DNA from: Evansella tamaricis | GTDB taxonomy: Bacteria; Bacillota; Bacilli; Bacillales; Salisediminibacteriaceae | Direction: 5' to 3' | NCBI RefSeq assembly: GCF_019042215.1 | Contig: NZ_JAHQCS010000088.1 | Span: forward strand, 1-64,000 | DNA length: 64,000 nucleotides | Part shown: positions 33,753 to 43,703 of the stretch, piece after piece | How positions within the stretch are numbered: position 1 is the stretch's first letter | Layout of the letters: every line of letters starts with the position of its first letter | Notes under the pieces: generated by a model | Database searches by the model: none | The model's input: only the letters and a program-made list of their open reading frames with translations | Told to the model about the DNA's origin: nothing | Position numbers and translations under genes: made by a program

Positions 33753-35267
33753 ATGCGAATTTCAGATATCTTCAAATTTAAAAATGAGCAAATGAAAGTT
33801 TTACATTTAACATGGATTGCCTTTTTCATCTCGTTTTTCACGTGGTTTAATATGGCTCCTCTAGCCACGACCATGCTCGAAACGAATGACTGGTTAACAA
33901 GGGATCATATTGCTGCACTAGCAATAATCAATGTGGCTTTAACCATCCCCGCACGGATCGTTATTGGCATGTTAATCGATCGCTTTGGACCACGTATTGT
34001 TTATTCCGGGCTCTTGTTCACCATGTCCATTCCAACCTTCCTTTTCGCGTTTGGAGATTCTTGGACACAAATGATGATTTCTAGACTTCTACTAAGTAGT
34101 ATTGGAGCCAGCTTTGTCATTGGTATTCGAATGGTAGCCGAATGGTTCCCACCTAAAAATGTTGGCTTCGCGGAAGGCATATATGGAGGTTGGGGGAACT
34201 TCGGATCTGCAGCAGGTGCCATGTTGTTACCTTGGATTGCCTTAACGGCCTTTGGTGGAGAAAACGGCTGGCGCTATGCAATAGCTTTAACAGGTGTCAT
34301 TTGTATCATATATGGAGTTATTTATTTCCTCTCTGTGCGAGATACACCAAAGGGTGTCGACTTCGTTGGATCTAAAAAAGCTGGTGCCATGGAGGTCAGC
34401 AGTTGGAAGGACCTTGTTCAACTCATCATTTGGACACTCCCATTAGGTGGTGCTCTAGCAGTCCTGGCGTGGAGACTAGAGGGAATGGGATTCATATCTC
34501 TCAACGTTCTGTACGGCATCTACAGCATCATTGGAATCGTGATGATCTATCAAATCTATAAAATTCTACAAGTGAACATCCCGCTCCTCCGTAAAGGAGT
34601 TCCAAAGGATGATCAATACAAGTTTAAAAATGTCGCCGCATTAAACAGTACTTACTTTGCCAATTTCGGAGCGGAATTAGCGATTATATCCATGCTCCCA
34701 ATGTTTTTTCAGATGACCTTTTCATTATCTGCTACTTCTGCAGGATTGATCGCAGCCTCCTTCGCCTTTATCAATTTAATTGCGCGACCCCTTGGAGGAA
34801 TTTTATCCGATCGAATGGGTAACAGAAAACGTGTCATGCTGATTTATATGGTAGGTATTACCCTTGGAATGGTTGGAATGGGCTTTATCGATTCCGGCTG
34901 GCCCCTCATTTTAGCTGTTGTATTAACTATTATGACTTCTGTTTTCGTTCAAGGTTCTGAGGGAGCAACCTTCGCGATTATTCCAATGATTAAGAAACGG
35001 ATGACTGGCCAAGTTGCAGGGATGGCTGGAGCTTATGGAAACGTTGGATCAACCATATACTTAACCCTTTATACCTTTGTTACACCTCAACAATTTTTCT
35101 TCATCTTAGCGGGTGGGGCCTTTGCCAGCTTTGTGATTTGCTTCTTTTGGTTAGAAGAACCGGAGAATTCCTTTGCTAATGAGTATTACGAATCATCGAT
35201 TGACCGAGAAAATGCCATCAACACCGATTTGGAATTTGAAGTGAAAAAAGTCGCTGTTAACAAATAA
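33753..35267 (+). CDS. nasA: Nitrate/nitrite MFS transporter
   Basis: It encodes 504 residues with about 12 membrane segments. The two nitrate signatures of the NNP family are visible: GGWGNFGSAAGAMLLP and GMAGAYGNVGSTIYL. RPLGGILSDRMGNRKRVM is the MFS loop. It brings nitrate into the cell for assimilation. AAGGAG precedes the ATG. It is the first gene behind the TnrA box, 18 bp before nirB. Family members are called NarK, NasA or NrtP; the assimilatory context favours NasA. Confidence 0.93.
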   Translation: MRISDIFKFKNEQMKVLHLTWIAFFISFFTWFNMAPLATTMLETNDWLTRDHIAALAIINVALTIPARIVIGMLIDRFGPRIVYSGLLFTMSIPTFLFAFGDSWTQMMISRLLLSSIGASFVIGIRMVAEWFPPKNVGFAEGIYGGWGNFGSAAGAMLLPWIALTAFGGENGWRYAIALTGVICIIYGVIYFLSVRDTPKGVDFVGSKKAGAMEVSSWKDLVQLIIWTLPLGGALAVLAWRLEGMGFISLNVLYGIYSIIGIVMIYQIYKILQVNIPLLRKGVPKDDQYKFKNVAALNSTYFANFGAELAIISMLPMFFQMTFSLSATSAGLIAASFAFINLIARPLGGILSDRMGNRKRVMLIYMVGITLGMVGMGFIDSGWPLILAVVLTIMTSVFVQGSEGATFAIIPMIKKRMTGQVAGMAGAYGNVGSTIYLTLYTFVTPQQFFFILAGGAFASFVICFFWLEEPENSFANEYYESSIDRENAINTDLEFEVKKVAVNK

Positions 35268-35285
35268 TAAACTGGGGGAAAGAAC

Positions 35286-37718
35286 ATGACGAAAAGAAAA
35301 TTAGTCCTTGTGGGAAATGGAATGGCTGGTGTTAGGTGTCTAGAAGAGATTGTAAAAATAGATCCGAATCGTTTTGATATTACGGTGTTCGGAACAGAAC
35401 CGCACCCCAATTATAACCGAATCATGCTCTCCTCTGTGTTACAAGGAGATACTACTGTTGGAGATATCGTCTTAAATTCTTATGAATGGTACCAGGAACA
35501 TAATATTCAACTTTATACTGGAGAAACGGTTGAAAAAATTGATAAAAACACCAATCAAGTTTTTACCGATAAAGGACGTTCTGTTCCTTACGATGACTTA
35601 ATCATTGCAACAGGCTCTCACCCCTTTATGTTGCCGTTACCTGGGGCTGACAAGGAAGGGGTCATCGCTTTTCGAAATATTGAAGACTGTGAAACGATGA
35701 TTGATACCTCTAAAAACTATGAAAAAGCTGTCGTCATAGGAGGTGGATTACTAGGGCTGGAAGCTGCTCGTGGCCTATTGAACCTTGGTATGAAGGTTGA
35801 CGTCGTACACATCTTAGATTACTTAATGGAGCGCCAACTAGATCCCACTGCCTCAGGAATGCTTCAGGCGGAGTTGGAAAAGCAAGGAATGAATTTTTTA
35901 ATGAATCATCAAACAGAAGCCATTCTTGGGAAAAAGCGAGTCGAAAAGGTCCTCTTCAAAGATGGGAAAGTGGTGAAGGCTGATTTAGTAGTAATGGCTG
36001 TCGGAATCAAGCCGAATGTGGACGTTGCCAAAGCTAGCGGGATTGAAACCAATCGTGGAATTATTGTGGATGACTATATGAAAACCAGTGCTCCAAATGT
36101 CTATTCGTTAGGAGAATGTGCCGAACACCGAGAAATGGTGTATGGGCTCGTCGCTCCCCTTTGGGAACAGGCCAAGGTTTTAGCCAAACAAATCTGTGAA
36201 GTAGGTGCCGGGGAAGGCTACCAAGGTTCCATTCTCTCTACGAAACTTAAAGTCAGTGGTGTTGATGTTTTCTCTGCTGGTGAATTCAATGATAGTCCTA
36301 ACAGCAAAGCCATTCGAATTCAAGACGATTTTGAAGGCATTTATAAAAAAGTTACGATCAGAGACAACCGAATTGTAGGTGCTGTTTTGTTCGGGGAAAC
36401 TTCCGAGGGAACAAAACTTCTCAACATGATTAACAACGGAACTGACATAGCAGAGATAGGTAAAGTCAACATCCTTCAATCCTCTCCGCAGGAAGGAAGT
36501 ATGGTTGCCGAGATGGCCGATAGTGAAATCATCTGTGGCTGTAATGGAGTCTCAAAAGGTACCATCGTTCATGCCATTCAAGAGAATAATTTATGCAGCG
36601 TGGCAGAAGTTAGGGACTGTACAAACGCTTCGAGATCCTGTGGTACATGCAAAGGTCTAGTTGGAGAATTGCTGGAGCACACCTTAGGGGATGAATTTGA
36701 GATTGGAAATGAAAAAGAAACGGTTTGTGCTTGTACCTCCCTCTCCCATGAAGAGGTAGTGGCGGAAATTCGGGAGAAGGGGCTTTCACACACAAAGGAA
36801 GTCATGAATGTTCTAGGCTGGACAACTCCGGAAGGTTGCTCGAAATGCCGTCCTGCCATCAATTATTACTTAGGGATGGTACGACCAACTGACTATGAAG
36901 ACGAGAAGGAATCCCGCTTCGTCAATGAACGAATGCATGCGAACATTCAAAATAACGGAACGTACTCCGTTGTTCCGAGAATGTACGGTGGAGTGACCAA
37001 CCCAACGGATCTAAGAAAGATAGCGGATGTGGCGGAAAAATATGACGTGCCACTTCTCAAAGTAACTGGTGGCCAACGAATTGACTTATTAGGAGTGAAA
37101 AAAGAGGATCTGCCAAACGTTTGGAAGGATCTTGATATGCCTTCTGGTTATGCCTATGGGAAATCGATTCGAACCGTTAAGACCTGTGTTGGGGAAAACT
37201 TCTGTCGTTTTGGAACACAAGATTCCATCGGTTTAGGAATCGCTATTGAGAAGAAATTCGAACGATTAAATACACCTCACAAGGTGAAAATGGGCGTCTC
37301 CGCCTGTCCACGAAATTGTGCTGAATCTGGTATTAAGGATGTTGGTATTGTAGGGGTCGATGGGGCTTGGGAGATTTATGTTGGCGGGAATGGAGGCACC
37401 GACCTTCGTTCAGCAGACCTTCTCTGTAAAGTAAAAACCTCAGAGGAAGTGTTGGAAATGATCGCAGCTTATCTACAGTATTACCGGGAGAATGCTAGAT
37501 ATTTAGAACGTACCTCTCACTGGTTAGAGCGGGTGGGGTTAGATCATATTAAGGAAACTCTCTTAAACAATGCTACCTTTAAACTGGAATTAGTAGAACG
37601 AATGGAGATCGCTCTCGCTTCCTTACCAGAGGATCCGTGGAAAACATTTATTGAAAATGAAAAGCAACGAACGGACTTGTTTCAAAATAAAAAAGGGGTA
37701 GAAGTCACACCTTCATAA
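35286..37718 (+). CDS. nirB: Assimilatory nitrite reductase large subunit
   Basis: It encodes 810 residues. The FAD site is LVLVGNGMAGVRCLEEI and the NAD site VVIGGGLLGLEAARGL. Two BFD-type [2Fe-2S] segments follow (CGCNGVSKGTIVHAI and CACTSLSHEEVVAEI with CSKC), then the siroheme/[4Fe-4S] domain with CVGENFC and CPRNC. The enzyme reduces nitrite to ammonium with NAD(P)H. The length is normal. It is called nasD in B. subtilis. AACTGGGGGAAAG precedes the ATG; nirD follows after 13 bp. Confidence 0.96.
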   Translation: MTKRKLVLVGNGMAGVRCLEEIVKIDPNRFDITVFGTEPHPNYNRIMLSSVLQGDTTVGDIVLNSYEWYQEHNIQLYTGETVEKIDKNTNQVFTDKGRSVPYDDLIIATGSHPFMLPLPGADKEGVIAFRNIEDCETMIDTSKNYEKAVVIGGGLLGLEAARGLLNLGMKVDVVHILDYLMERQLDPTASGMLQAELEKQGMNFLMNHQTEAILGKKRVEKVLFKDGKVVKADLVVMAVGIKPNVDVAKASGIETNRGIIVDDYMKTSAPNVYSLGECAEHREMVYGLVAPLWEQAKVLAKQICEVGAGEGYQGSILSTKLKVSGVDVFSAGEFNDSPNSKAIRIQDDFEGIYKKVTIRDNRIVGAVLFGETSEGTKLLNMINNGTDIAEIGKVNILQSSPQEGSMVAEMADSEIICGCNGVSKGTIVHAIQENNLCSVAEVRDCTNASRSCGTCKGLVGELLEHTLGDEFEIGNEKETVCACTSLSHEEVVAEIREKGLSHTKEVMNVLGWTTPEGCSKCRPAINYYLGMVRPTDYEDEKESRFVNERMHANIQNNGTYSVVPRMYGGVTNPTDLRKIADVAEKYDVPLLKVTGGQRIDLLGVKKEDLPNVWKDLDMPSGYAYGKSIRTVKTCVGENFCRFGTQDSIGLGIAIEKKFERLNTPHKVKMGVSACPRNCAESGIKDVGIVGVDGAWEIYVGGNGGTDLRSADLLCKVKTSEEVLEMIAAYLQYYRENARYLERTSHWLERVGLDHIKETLLNNATFKLELVERMEIALASLPEDPWKTFIENEKQRTDLFQNKKGVEVTPS

Positions 37719-37731
37719 TAAGGAGAAAGGG

Positions 37732-38064
37732 ATGAAACGAATGGCTCAAACAAAGAACAGGCAACGACTAAGAGTTGCTCACTTAGACGAACTACCTCTG
37801 CAAATTGGTAAAGAGGTTATCATCGGGGAACATGAAATCGCACTTTTTCGCTTAAGCAGTGGAAAAGTGAAGGCTATTGAAAATAAGTGTCCACACAAGC
37901 AGGGTCCACTAGCTCAAGGAATTGTCAGTGGAGAATACGTATTTTGTCCACTCCACGACTGGAAAATCGATGTTACGACGGGGGAAGTTCAAAAGCCCGA
38001 TGATGGCTGCGTTCAGACCTTTCCCGTCGATGTCGAAGATAATATCGTATACATCACGATTTAA
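37732..38064 (+). CDS. nirD: Nitrite reductase small subunit (Rieske-type)
   Basis: It encodes 110 residues. The Rieske ligands are in CPHKQG and CPLHDW, both Cys-x-His type. It partners the large subunit encoded just before it. AAGGAGAAAGGG precedes the ATG. It corresponds to B. subtilis nasE. Confidence 0.95.
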   Translation: MKRMAQTKNRQRLRVAHLDELPLQIGKEVIIGEHEIALFRLSSGKVKAIENKCPHKQGPLAQGIVSGEYVFCPLHDWKIDVTTGEVQKPDDGCVQTFPVDVEDNIVYITI

Positions 38065-38102
38065 ATGAGGAACTTTCGAATTTCGCAGAAGGTGTGAGAT
38101 AA

Positions 38103-40295
38103 ATGAGTGACTTTCTAAAGCATTTCCGAACGGAGCAATTGGAAAAAGGGAAAGAAAAAATCATGGATACAAAGTGTCCTTACTGTAGTGTCCAATGTAC
38201 CATGAGTTTAATCGAAGAGAAGATCATTACAAGGAAACGATTTAAAGCAAAACCAAATAAATCGGATCCCACTTCTGAGGGACGTTTATGTATAAAAGGG
38301 GTAAATGCTCACCAGCATGTCATCTCCAACGAGAGAGTGACCCACCCCCTAATCAAAATTGACGGAGAGTTTGTTAAAATCCCTTGGGAATTAGCACTAG
38401 AATACATTGCAGAACAATTTAAAACGATTCAAAGAGAAGATGGAAAGGATGCCGTTGCCGCTTACGGTGGCGGCTCCTTAACCAATGAAGAGGCTTATTT
38501 GCTAGGGAAGTTTGCCAGAGTTGGCCTTCAAACGAAGCACATTGATTATAACGGGCGCTTTTGTATGAGTGCAGCAGCTACAGCAGCAAATCATGCTTTC
38601 GGAATCGATCGTGGCCTTACAAACGGCCTTCATGAAATTAAAGACGCTAAATGTATTATTCTAGCAGGAACCAATATTGCCGATTGCCAACCGACCATTC
38701 TTCCTTATTTTCGAAAGGCAAAGAAGAATGGTGCCTATATCATTGTCATTGACCCAAGGGAAACGGGCACCTCAAAACTAGCAGATCTTCACCTCCAAGT
38801 GAAGCCAGGGAAGGATGCTTACATCGCCAATGGGATGTTGAAAGTGTTATCTGATGAAGGGTTTTTAGATGAAGAGTTTATCAAAAATCGCACGGATGGC
38901 TTTGACCACGTTTTGGCAGACCTCCCTTCTATCGATTTAGAAGAAATGGCTCAGCAATCTGGAGTGTCCGCCGAGCAAATAAAGCTAGCGGCTAGGAAGT
39001 ATGGAGAAGCAGAAACTGGTTTTCTCTTCACCGCCCGTGGGGTAGAACAACACGCCAATGGTTATGAAAATGTACGTCACTTCCTTAACCTCGTCTTAGG
39101 AACGGGGAAGATTGGAAAACATGCCTGTGGGTACGGTGCCATTACCGGACAGGGGAACGGCCAAGGTGGAAGGGAGCATGGACAAAAGGCAGATCAACTA
39201 CCAGGGTATCGTTCTATCGAAAACAAGGAACACAGGGAGTATATAGCAAAGGTTTGGGGCATTGATGAAAAGGACCTTCCAGGGAAAGGTGTCTCAGCCT
39301 ACGAGATGATGGAAGCTATTGATCAAGAAGAGATTACTGCCATGTTAGTTATGGCTTCAAATCCTGTTGTCTCCAATCCGAATAGTATTTTTGTAGAGAA
39401 AGCTTTGAAAAAGCTTCGTTTCCTTGTGGTCGTAGATATGTTTGTCTCCGAAACAGCGGAATTAGCAGACTTGATCCTCCCCTCCTCCAGTTATTTAGAA
39501 GATGAAGGTACGATGACTAATTTAGAGGGGCGTGTTACCTTACGGAAAGCAGAACGCCCAATGCCTAAGGGAGTGAAACACGACTGGGAAATTCTATGTG
39601 ATTTAGCCAGCGCTTTAGGGAAAAAAGAGGGCTTTTCTTTTTCAAAAGCGGAAGAAATATTTGAAGAACTTCGACTTGCCAGTAAAGAAGGAATCGCAGA
39701 TTATTCTGGAATCACTTATAATCGCATAAAAGAAGTCGGCATTATCTGGCCGTGTCCAGATACCAACCATCCTGGAACTCCTCGTCTATTTGATTCTTCC
39801 TTCTCTCACAGGGACGGAAAGGCCAAATTTTATCCAGTACAAGTGTCCCGTCAGTTTCCAGAGATTTCAGACGAGTTCCCTATATTATTAACAACGGGAA
39901 GACTAATGGAGCATTACTTAACTGGCGTTCAAACAAGAAGAAGTCCTGATTTACTTTCCCGTGCAAAAGAGCCATTACTAGAGATTCACCCTGATACGGC
40001 AGCAACTTACGGCATTGATAACGGCGCTTTATTTCAGATTGATTCAAAACAAGGCTCCATGATCATTCGTAGTAATTATTCCGATAAAATTCGCCGGGAT
40101 ACTGTATTTGCACCATTTCATTGGGGAGATTCCCAATCTATCAATCGTGTAACAAGTCCTGCACTGGATCCTTTTTGTAAAATGCCCGAGTTTAAAGTAT
40201 GTCCCATCCGTGTTTCGCCATTAGTAGAAAGAAAACTAGTCCATCAAGGGCAGGGAGGCAAACAAAATGAAACAGTGGATCAAGGAAGTAGCTAA
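38103..40295 (+). CDS. nasC: Assimilatory nitrate reductase catalytic subunit
   Basis: It encodes 730 residues of the molybdopterin oxidoreductase family. Cys 25, 28, 32 and 63 (CPYCSVQC ... GRLCIKG) bind a [4Fe-4S] cluster. YNGRFCMSAAATAANHAFG, GTNIADCQP and TGQGNGQGGREHGQKADQLP fit Mo-bisMGD binding, and the C-terminal cap contains TTGRLMEHYLTGVQTRRSP. It reduces nitrate to nitrite in the cytoplasm. The gene of the usual electron-transfer partner NasB is absent here, and the protein has no extra C-terminal flavin or BFD domain. The donor may be ferredoxin or encoded elsewhere. It overlaps the next gene by 29 bp. Confidence 0.95.
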   Translation: MSDFLKHFRTEQLEKGKEKIMDTKCPYCSVQCTMSLIEEKIITRKRFKAKPNKSDPTSEGRLCIKGVNAHQHVISNERVTHPLIKIDGEFVKIPWELALEYIAEQFKTIQREDGKDAVAAYGGGSLTNEEAYLLGKFARVGLQTKHIDYNGRFCMSAAATAANHAFGIDRGLTNGLHEIKDAKCIILAGTNIADCQPTILPYFRKAKKNGAYIIVIDPRETGTSKLADLHLQVKPGKDAYIANGMLKVLSDEGFLDEEFIKNRTDGFDHVLADLPSIDLEEMAQQSGVSAEQIKLAARKYGEAETGFLFTARGVEQHANGYENVRHFLNLVLGTGKIGKHACGYGAITGQGNGQGGREHGQKADQLPGYRSIENKEHREYIAKVWGIDEKDLPGKGVSAYEMMEAIDQEEITAMLVMASNPVVSNPNSIFVEKALKKLRFLVVVDMFVSETAELADLILPSSSYLEDEGTMTNLEGRVTLRKAERPMPKGVKHDWEILCDLASALGKKEGFSFSKAEEIFEELRLASKEGIADYSGITYNRIKEVGIIWPCPDTNHPGTPRLFDSSFSHRDGKAKFYPVQVSRQFPEISDEFPILLTTGRLMEHYLTGVQTRRSPDLLSRAKEPLLEIHPDTAATYGIDNGALFQIDSKQGSMIIRSNYSDKIRRDTVFAPFHWGDSQSINRVTSPALDPFCKMPEFKVCPIRVSPLVERKLVHQGQGGKQNETVDQGSS

Positions 40296-41322
40296 AGGAA
40301 AGAAACGGGCGAGGGACTTAACCTATGAGGAAGGTCTCGCTGCAGCAAACTCTATTATTACTGGGGAGGCGACTGATATTCAAGTTGCCGCTTTCCTCAT
40401 TGCCCAACGTTTGAAAAATGAGTCTCCGGAGGAACTAGCAGCCTTTGTGCATGCCTTCCGTGAGGCATCCGAAACGATCCCCTTATCTCAAGACATTCAA
40501 GAGAGATTAATAGACTTTTCAGGTCCGTATGATGGGAGAAAAACTTTTGCTGCTACTATTCCCGTTTCTATTCTCTTAGCTGAAAATGGCATCCCAGTAT
40601 TTTTGCACAGCAGTGATACGTTACCTCCCAAGTACGGTTCTACCTTGAAAAGTATTTTAGGGGAACTTGGAATTGCCTATGATCTAACTCCAAGCCATAT
40701 TGCGGCATCGATTGAAGGGAACAACATAGGGTTCGCTTGGACGGAAGCTCTTTGTCCTCCCTTGGCTAGAATTAGGAAAGTCCGTGAAGAAATTGGAGTT
40801 CGCTCCTTCATCAATATGGTAGAAAAACTGTTAAATATAACAAACTCCAATGCTATCATGCTAGGAATCTTTCATAAAACGGTGTTAGATACGAACGTGG
40901 CGAATCTGCGAGGACAAAACTTCAAGAAATCCTATATTGTCCAAGGGACAGAAGGGTCTGAGGATCTTCCTATTCACCGGAAAAGCTTTGTCTATGAAGT
41001 AACTGAAGATAATGTTCGAAACGTTGACTTAGACCCTGAGGATTACGGGCTATTTTTCCGGAAGGATCCAGAAAAAGAAGTGTTAACTTTAGAGGATCAA
41101 GTACGTCTTATCACTGCCATCTTAAACGGAGAAAGCTCGGAGGATCTTGCCTACTACAGAAATCAGGTGATCTTCAATGCAGCGGCACGCTACTATTTTT
41201 ACGGGACAACATCCTCCGTCGAGGAAGGAATTGACCTTGCCACAAGCCAGTTAAAGGCTAGAAAAGGCGCCATTCATTTAGAAAAATGGAGATCATGTAC
41301 CAAGAAAAGTGTCTGTCTGTAG
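40267..41322 (+). CDS. TrpD2/YbiB-like phosphoribosyltransferase homologue
   Basis: It encodes 351 residues resembling anthranilate phosphoribosyltransferase: an N-terminal helical domain (RDLTYEEGLAAANSIITGEA, VAAFLIAQRLKNESPEEL) and then the core. The PRPP motifs are altered: GTGGDG is FSGPYDG, KHGNR is LHSSD, and SSKSGS is PPKYGS. This points to the TrpD2/YbiB group, members of which bind nucleic acid and lack TrpD activity. It starts inside nasC with its own GGGAGG site, so it is co-expressed with nitrate reductase. Its role there is unknown; cofactor maturation or regulation are guesses. Confidence 0.8.
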   Translation: MKQWIKEVAKGKKRARDLTYEEGLAAANSIITGEATDIQVAAFLIAQRLKNESPEELAAFVHAFREASETIPLSQDIQERLIDFSGPYDGRKTFAATIPVSILLAENGIPVFLHSSDTLPPKYGSTLKSILGELGIAYDLTPSHIAASIEGNNIGFAWTEALCPPLARIRKVREEIGVRSFINMVEKLLNITNSNAIMLGIFHKTVLDTNVANLRGQNFKKSYIVQGTEGSEDLPIHRKSFVYEVTEDNVRNVDLDPEDYGLFFRKDPEKEVLTLEDQVRLITAILNGESSEDLAYYRNQVIFNAAARYYFYGTTSSVEEGIDLATSQLKARKGAIHLEKWRSCTKKSVCL

Positions 41323-41455
41323 GCTAGGTTCTAGTCAACTGTTCTCAAAACATGGTGTCTTTATAAAACTAAATGGTAAACTCACGCTATCTTAGTTTTT
41401 CCATAGGGATGTGGATTTAGCCGATAGCAAAAAACGGATCAAGGGGGCAACAAAG

Positions 41456-42241
41456 ATGAAGAATGGGAAAGTGTATTTAGTGGGTGCAGGCCCCGGAGAT
41501 CCTGACCTAATCACGTTAAAGGGAATCAAAGCGATTCAAAAGGCAGATGTCATCGTCTATGACCGGCTTGTAAATAAAGAACTACTGGAGTACGCCAAAC
41601 CACTAACCGAATTGATTTATTGTGGAAAAATGCCAGACCGCCATACGATACCGCAACCTGAAATCAATGCAATTTTGGTGAAGCACGCTTTAAAAGGGAA
41701 AACAGTTGTCCGCTTAAAAGGTGGAGATCCCAGCATCTTCGGTCGAGTGGGAGAAGAGGCAGAACATTGTGCGGAGAATGGTGTTTCCTTTGAAATCGTA
41801 CCAGGTATCACTTCTGGAATTGCTGCGACTACTTACGCGGGCATTCCACTCACCCATCGTGATTTCAGCTCCTCCTGTGCTTTCATCACCGCACACAAGC
41901 GAACAGATGGTGGGAAAAAGAAGGATATTCAATGGGATAAACTGGCCACCTCTGTGGATACACTAGTGTTCTATATGGGGGTAGGGAATATGGATTTAAT
42001 ACAGGAACAACTACTCCTTCATGGCCGTGATCCCTCCACACCAGTAGCCCTCGTTCGCTGGGGTACGACGTCAGAGCAGGAAACACTCGTTGGAAAACTA
42101 GAGAACATTACTTGTGAAGTGAAGAGAAATCGATTCAAATCTCCAGCAATCATAGTGGTAGGAGAAGTGGTTGGTTTACGAGAAAAAATTGCGTGGTTTA
42201 AGGAAAAGGAATTGGCTTCGATGGATGTCGTTGAAGTATAA
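41456..42241 (+). CDS. sumT: Uroporphyrinogen-III C-methyltransferase
   Basis: It encodes 261 residues. VYLVGAGPGDPDLITLKG, VVRLKGGDPSIFGRVGEE and VPGITSGIAA are the SUMT signatures. It makes precorrin-2 with SAM, the first step to siroheme for NirB. The ATG at 41456 is preferred to a start at 41411 because AAGGGGG lies before it. It is equivalent to nasF of B. subtilis. A spacer of 133 bp separates it from the previous gene, with a weak inverted repeat (AAAACTAA ... TTAGTTTT). Confidence 0.94.
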   Translation: MKNGKVYLVGAGPGDPDLITLKGIKAIQKADVIVYDRLVNKELLEYAKPLTELIYCGKMPDRHTIPQPEINAILVKHALKGKTVVRLKGGDPSIFGRVGEEAEHCAENGVSFEIVPGITSGIAATTYAGIPLTHRDFSSSCAFITAHKRTDGGKKKDIQWDKLATSVDTLVFYMGVGNMDLIQEQLLLHGRDPSTPVALVRWGTTSEQETLVGKLENITCEVKRNRFKSPAIIVVGEVVGLREKIAWFKEKELASMDVVEV

Positions 42242-42289
42242 TCAAACTAGATTTTTCAAAAATGGTCGTTTGAAGTGAGGGTTGATAGG

Positions 42290-43066
42290 ATGCTAAATCA
42301 AGTTGGGACGAAATTAGATACGAAAACAGGAGTCCTTGTCGTTGCCCACGGCTCCCAGAACCAAAAGTGGGTAGCGTTAATCGAAGAAGCTGTTGCATCC
42401 CTTGAAACGTCGGCACCTGTTACTATAGGTTATTTAGAGCTTATTGAAGGGAAAAGCATTGCAGACGGTGTTCGTTTCTTGGAAAACCAAGGTGTTGACA
42501 ACATCGCGGTTATTCCTTTCTTCGTCTGCTCCGGCAGCACCCATCTTAATGAAATTCAGTATGCCTTAGGGGTGATTGAGGAACCAGCTTTTGATACGGA
42601 CATAGAGCTCATTCATCCGAAGGTTCCGGTTATTTGGGGTAAAGCAATGGATGCCCATCCCCTTATATTAGAGGTGTTAGAAGCTCGGATACAGCCGTTA
42701 TCAGAAATGCCGTTCCAAGAGAGCCTCTTATTAGTGGCCCACGGAAGTGACCGACCTCATTTTCAGCCCGTTTGGGAAGAGACGTTAGAGGATATGGTAG
42801 AGTATTTTAAAGAGAAATTTGGTTTTTCCGAGGCAGGCTACGGAACTGTTTTACCTGATACGATTACGGAGGCCGCGGGGGACTTAAGTGCTAACGGGAA
42901 AAAGAAAGTAGTTGCCGTTCCCGTTTTTCTTAGTGATGGCTACTATACCTCGAAGAAAATCCCAGCAAAACTAGAAGGATTTCCTCATGTTTATAACGGT
43001 TCTGCCTATCTACCACACCCCTCCATTAGATTATGGCTCCAAGATCAGGTGAATCACTATGTCTGA
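42290..43066 (+). CDS. sirB: Sirohydrochlorin ferrochelatase (CbiX/SirB type)
   Basis: It encodes 258 residues with two CbiX-like halves. The metal histidines are in VVAHGSQNQK and LLVAHGSDRPHF. PFFVCSGSTHLNEI and VPVFLSDGYYTSKKIP are the second conserved blocks of each half. It inserts Fe2+ into sirohydrochlorin to give siroheme. The start could also be a GTG at 42275; the ATG at 42290 has GAGGG nine nt upstream. It overlaps sirC by 8 bp. Confidence 0.9.
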   Translation: MLNQVGTKLDTKTGVLVVAHGSQNQKWVALIEEAVASLETSAPVTIGYLELIEGKSIADGVRFLENQGVDNIAVIPFFVCSGSTHLNEIQYALGVIEEPAFDTDIELIHPKVPVIWGKAMDAHPLILEVLEARIQPLSEMPFQESLLLVAHGSDRPHFQPVWEETLEDMVEYFKEKFGFSEAGYGTVLPDTITEAAGDLSANGKKKVVAVPVFLSDGYYTSKKIPAKLEGFPHVYNGSAYLPHPSIRLWLQDQVNHYV

Positions 43067-43703
43067 TTTCAAGCCTTGTATGGTGAATTTGACTGGGAAG
43101 AAAAGTGTTGTGGTTGGTGGCGGTACGGTTGCCGCTCGAAAGGTGGCTGGACTACTGGATGCCGGCTGTCATGTTAAAGTGATTAGTCCGTTTCTTTGCG
43201 AGGAATTGAGGGAACGGATAGGCGAGTTTGAATTTGAACAGCGGAAGTTTGAATCAGGGGACACAGCAGGAGCTTTTGTAGTAATCGCAGCAACTGATTC
43301 TCCTGAGGTCAATAAGAGAGTTTGTGATGAAGGACGTGACCATGTCCCTTTCCTAAATATCGTCGATAATCAGGAACTCAGCAACTTCTTTTTTCCAACG
43401 GTGGTGGAGCGTGGTCCATTACAAATCGCAATTTCCACAACAGGTACAAGTCCTAGTGTGGCAAAAAAAATTCGTGTGAAATTGGAGAAGGAATTTGGTA
43501 TAGAATATCAAGAGTATCTCGAAACGATCGGAAAACTCAGGAGCGATATTATCAAGAAGTGTCATGACCTAGGAATGGATAGTGACGTGAAGAAAGCTCT
43601 TTTACGGCAACTTGCAGAGGACGAATGGCTCGATGCCTTTAAGGCTGGAGATCAGAAGAAGGTTGATGCGTTGATTGCTGGGGTTTGGGCGTCGTTTGTT
43701 TAG
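43059..43703 (+). CDS. sirC: Precorrin-2 dehydrogenase
   Basis: It encodes 214 residues. The NAD-binding loop is VVVGGGTVAARKVAGLLDAG, followed by VIAATDSPEVN and VDNQELSNFFFP, as in the N-terminal part of CysG and YlnF. It oxidises precorrin-2 to sirohydrochlorin. Together with sumT and sirB it completes siroheme synthesis for the nitrite reductase encoded upstream. Confidence 0.94.
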   Translation: MSDFKPCMVNLTGKKSVVVGGGTVAARKVAGLLDAGCHVKVISPFLCEELRERIGEFEFEQRKFESGDTAGAFVVIAATDSPEVNKRVCDEGRDHVPFLNIVDNQELSNFFFPTVVERGPLQIAISTTGTSPSVAKKIRVKLEKEFGIEYQEYLETIGKLRSDIIKKCHDLGMDSDVKKALLRQLAEDEWLDAFKAGDQKKVDALIAGVWASFV

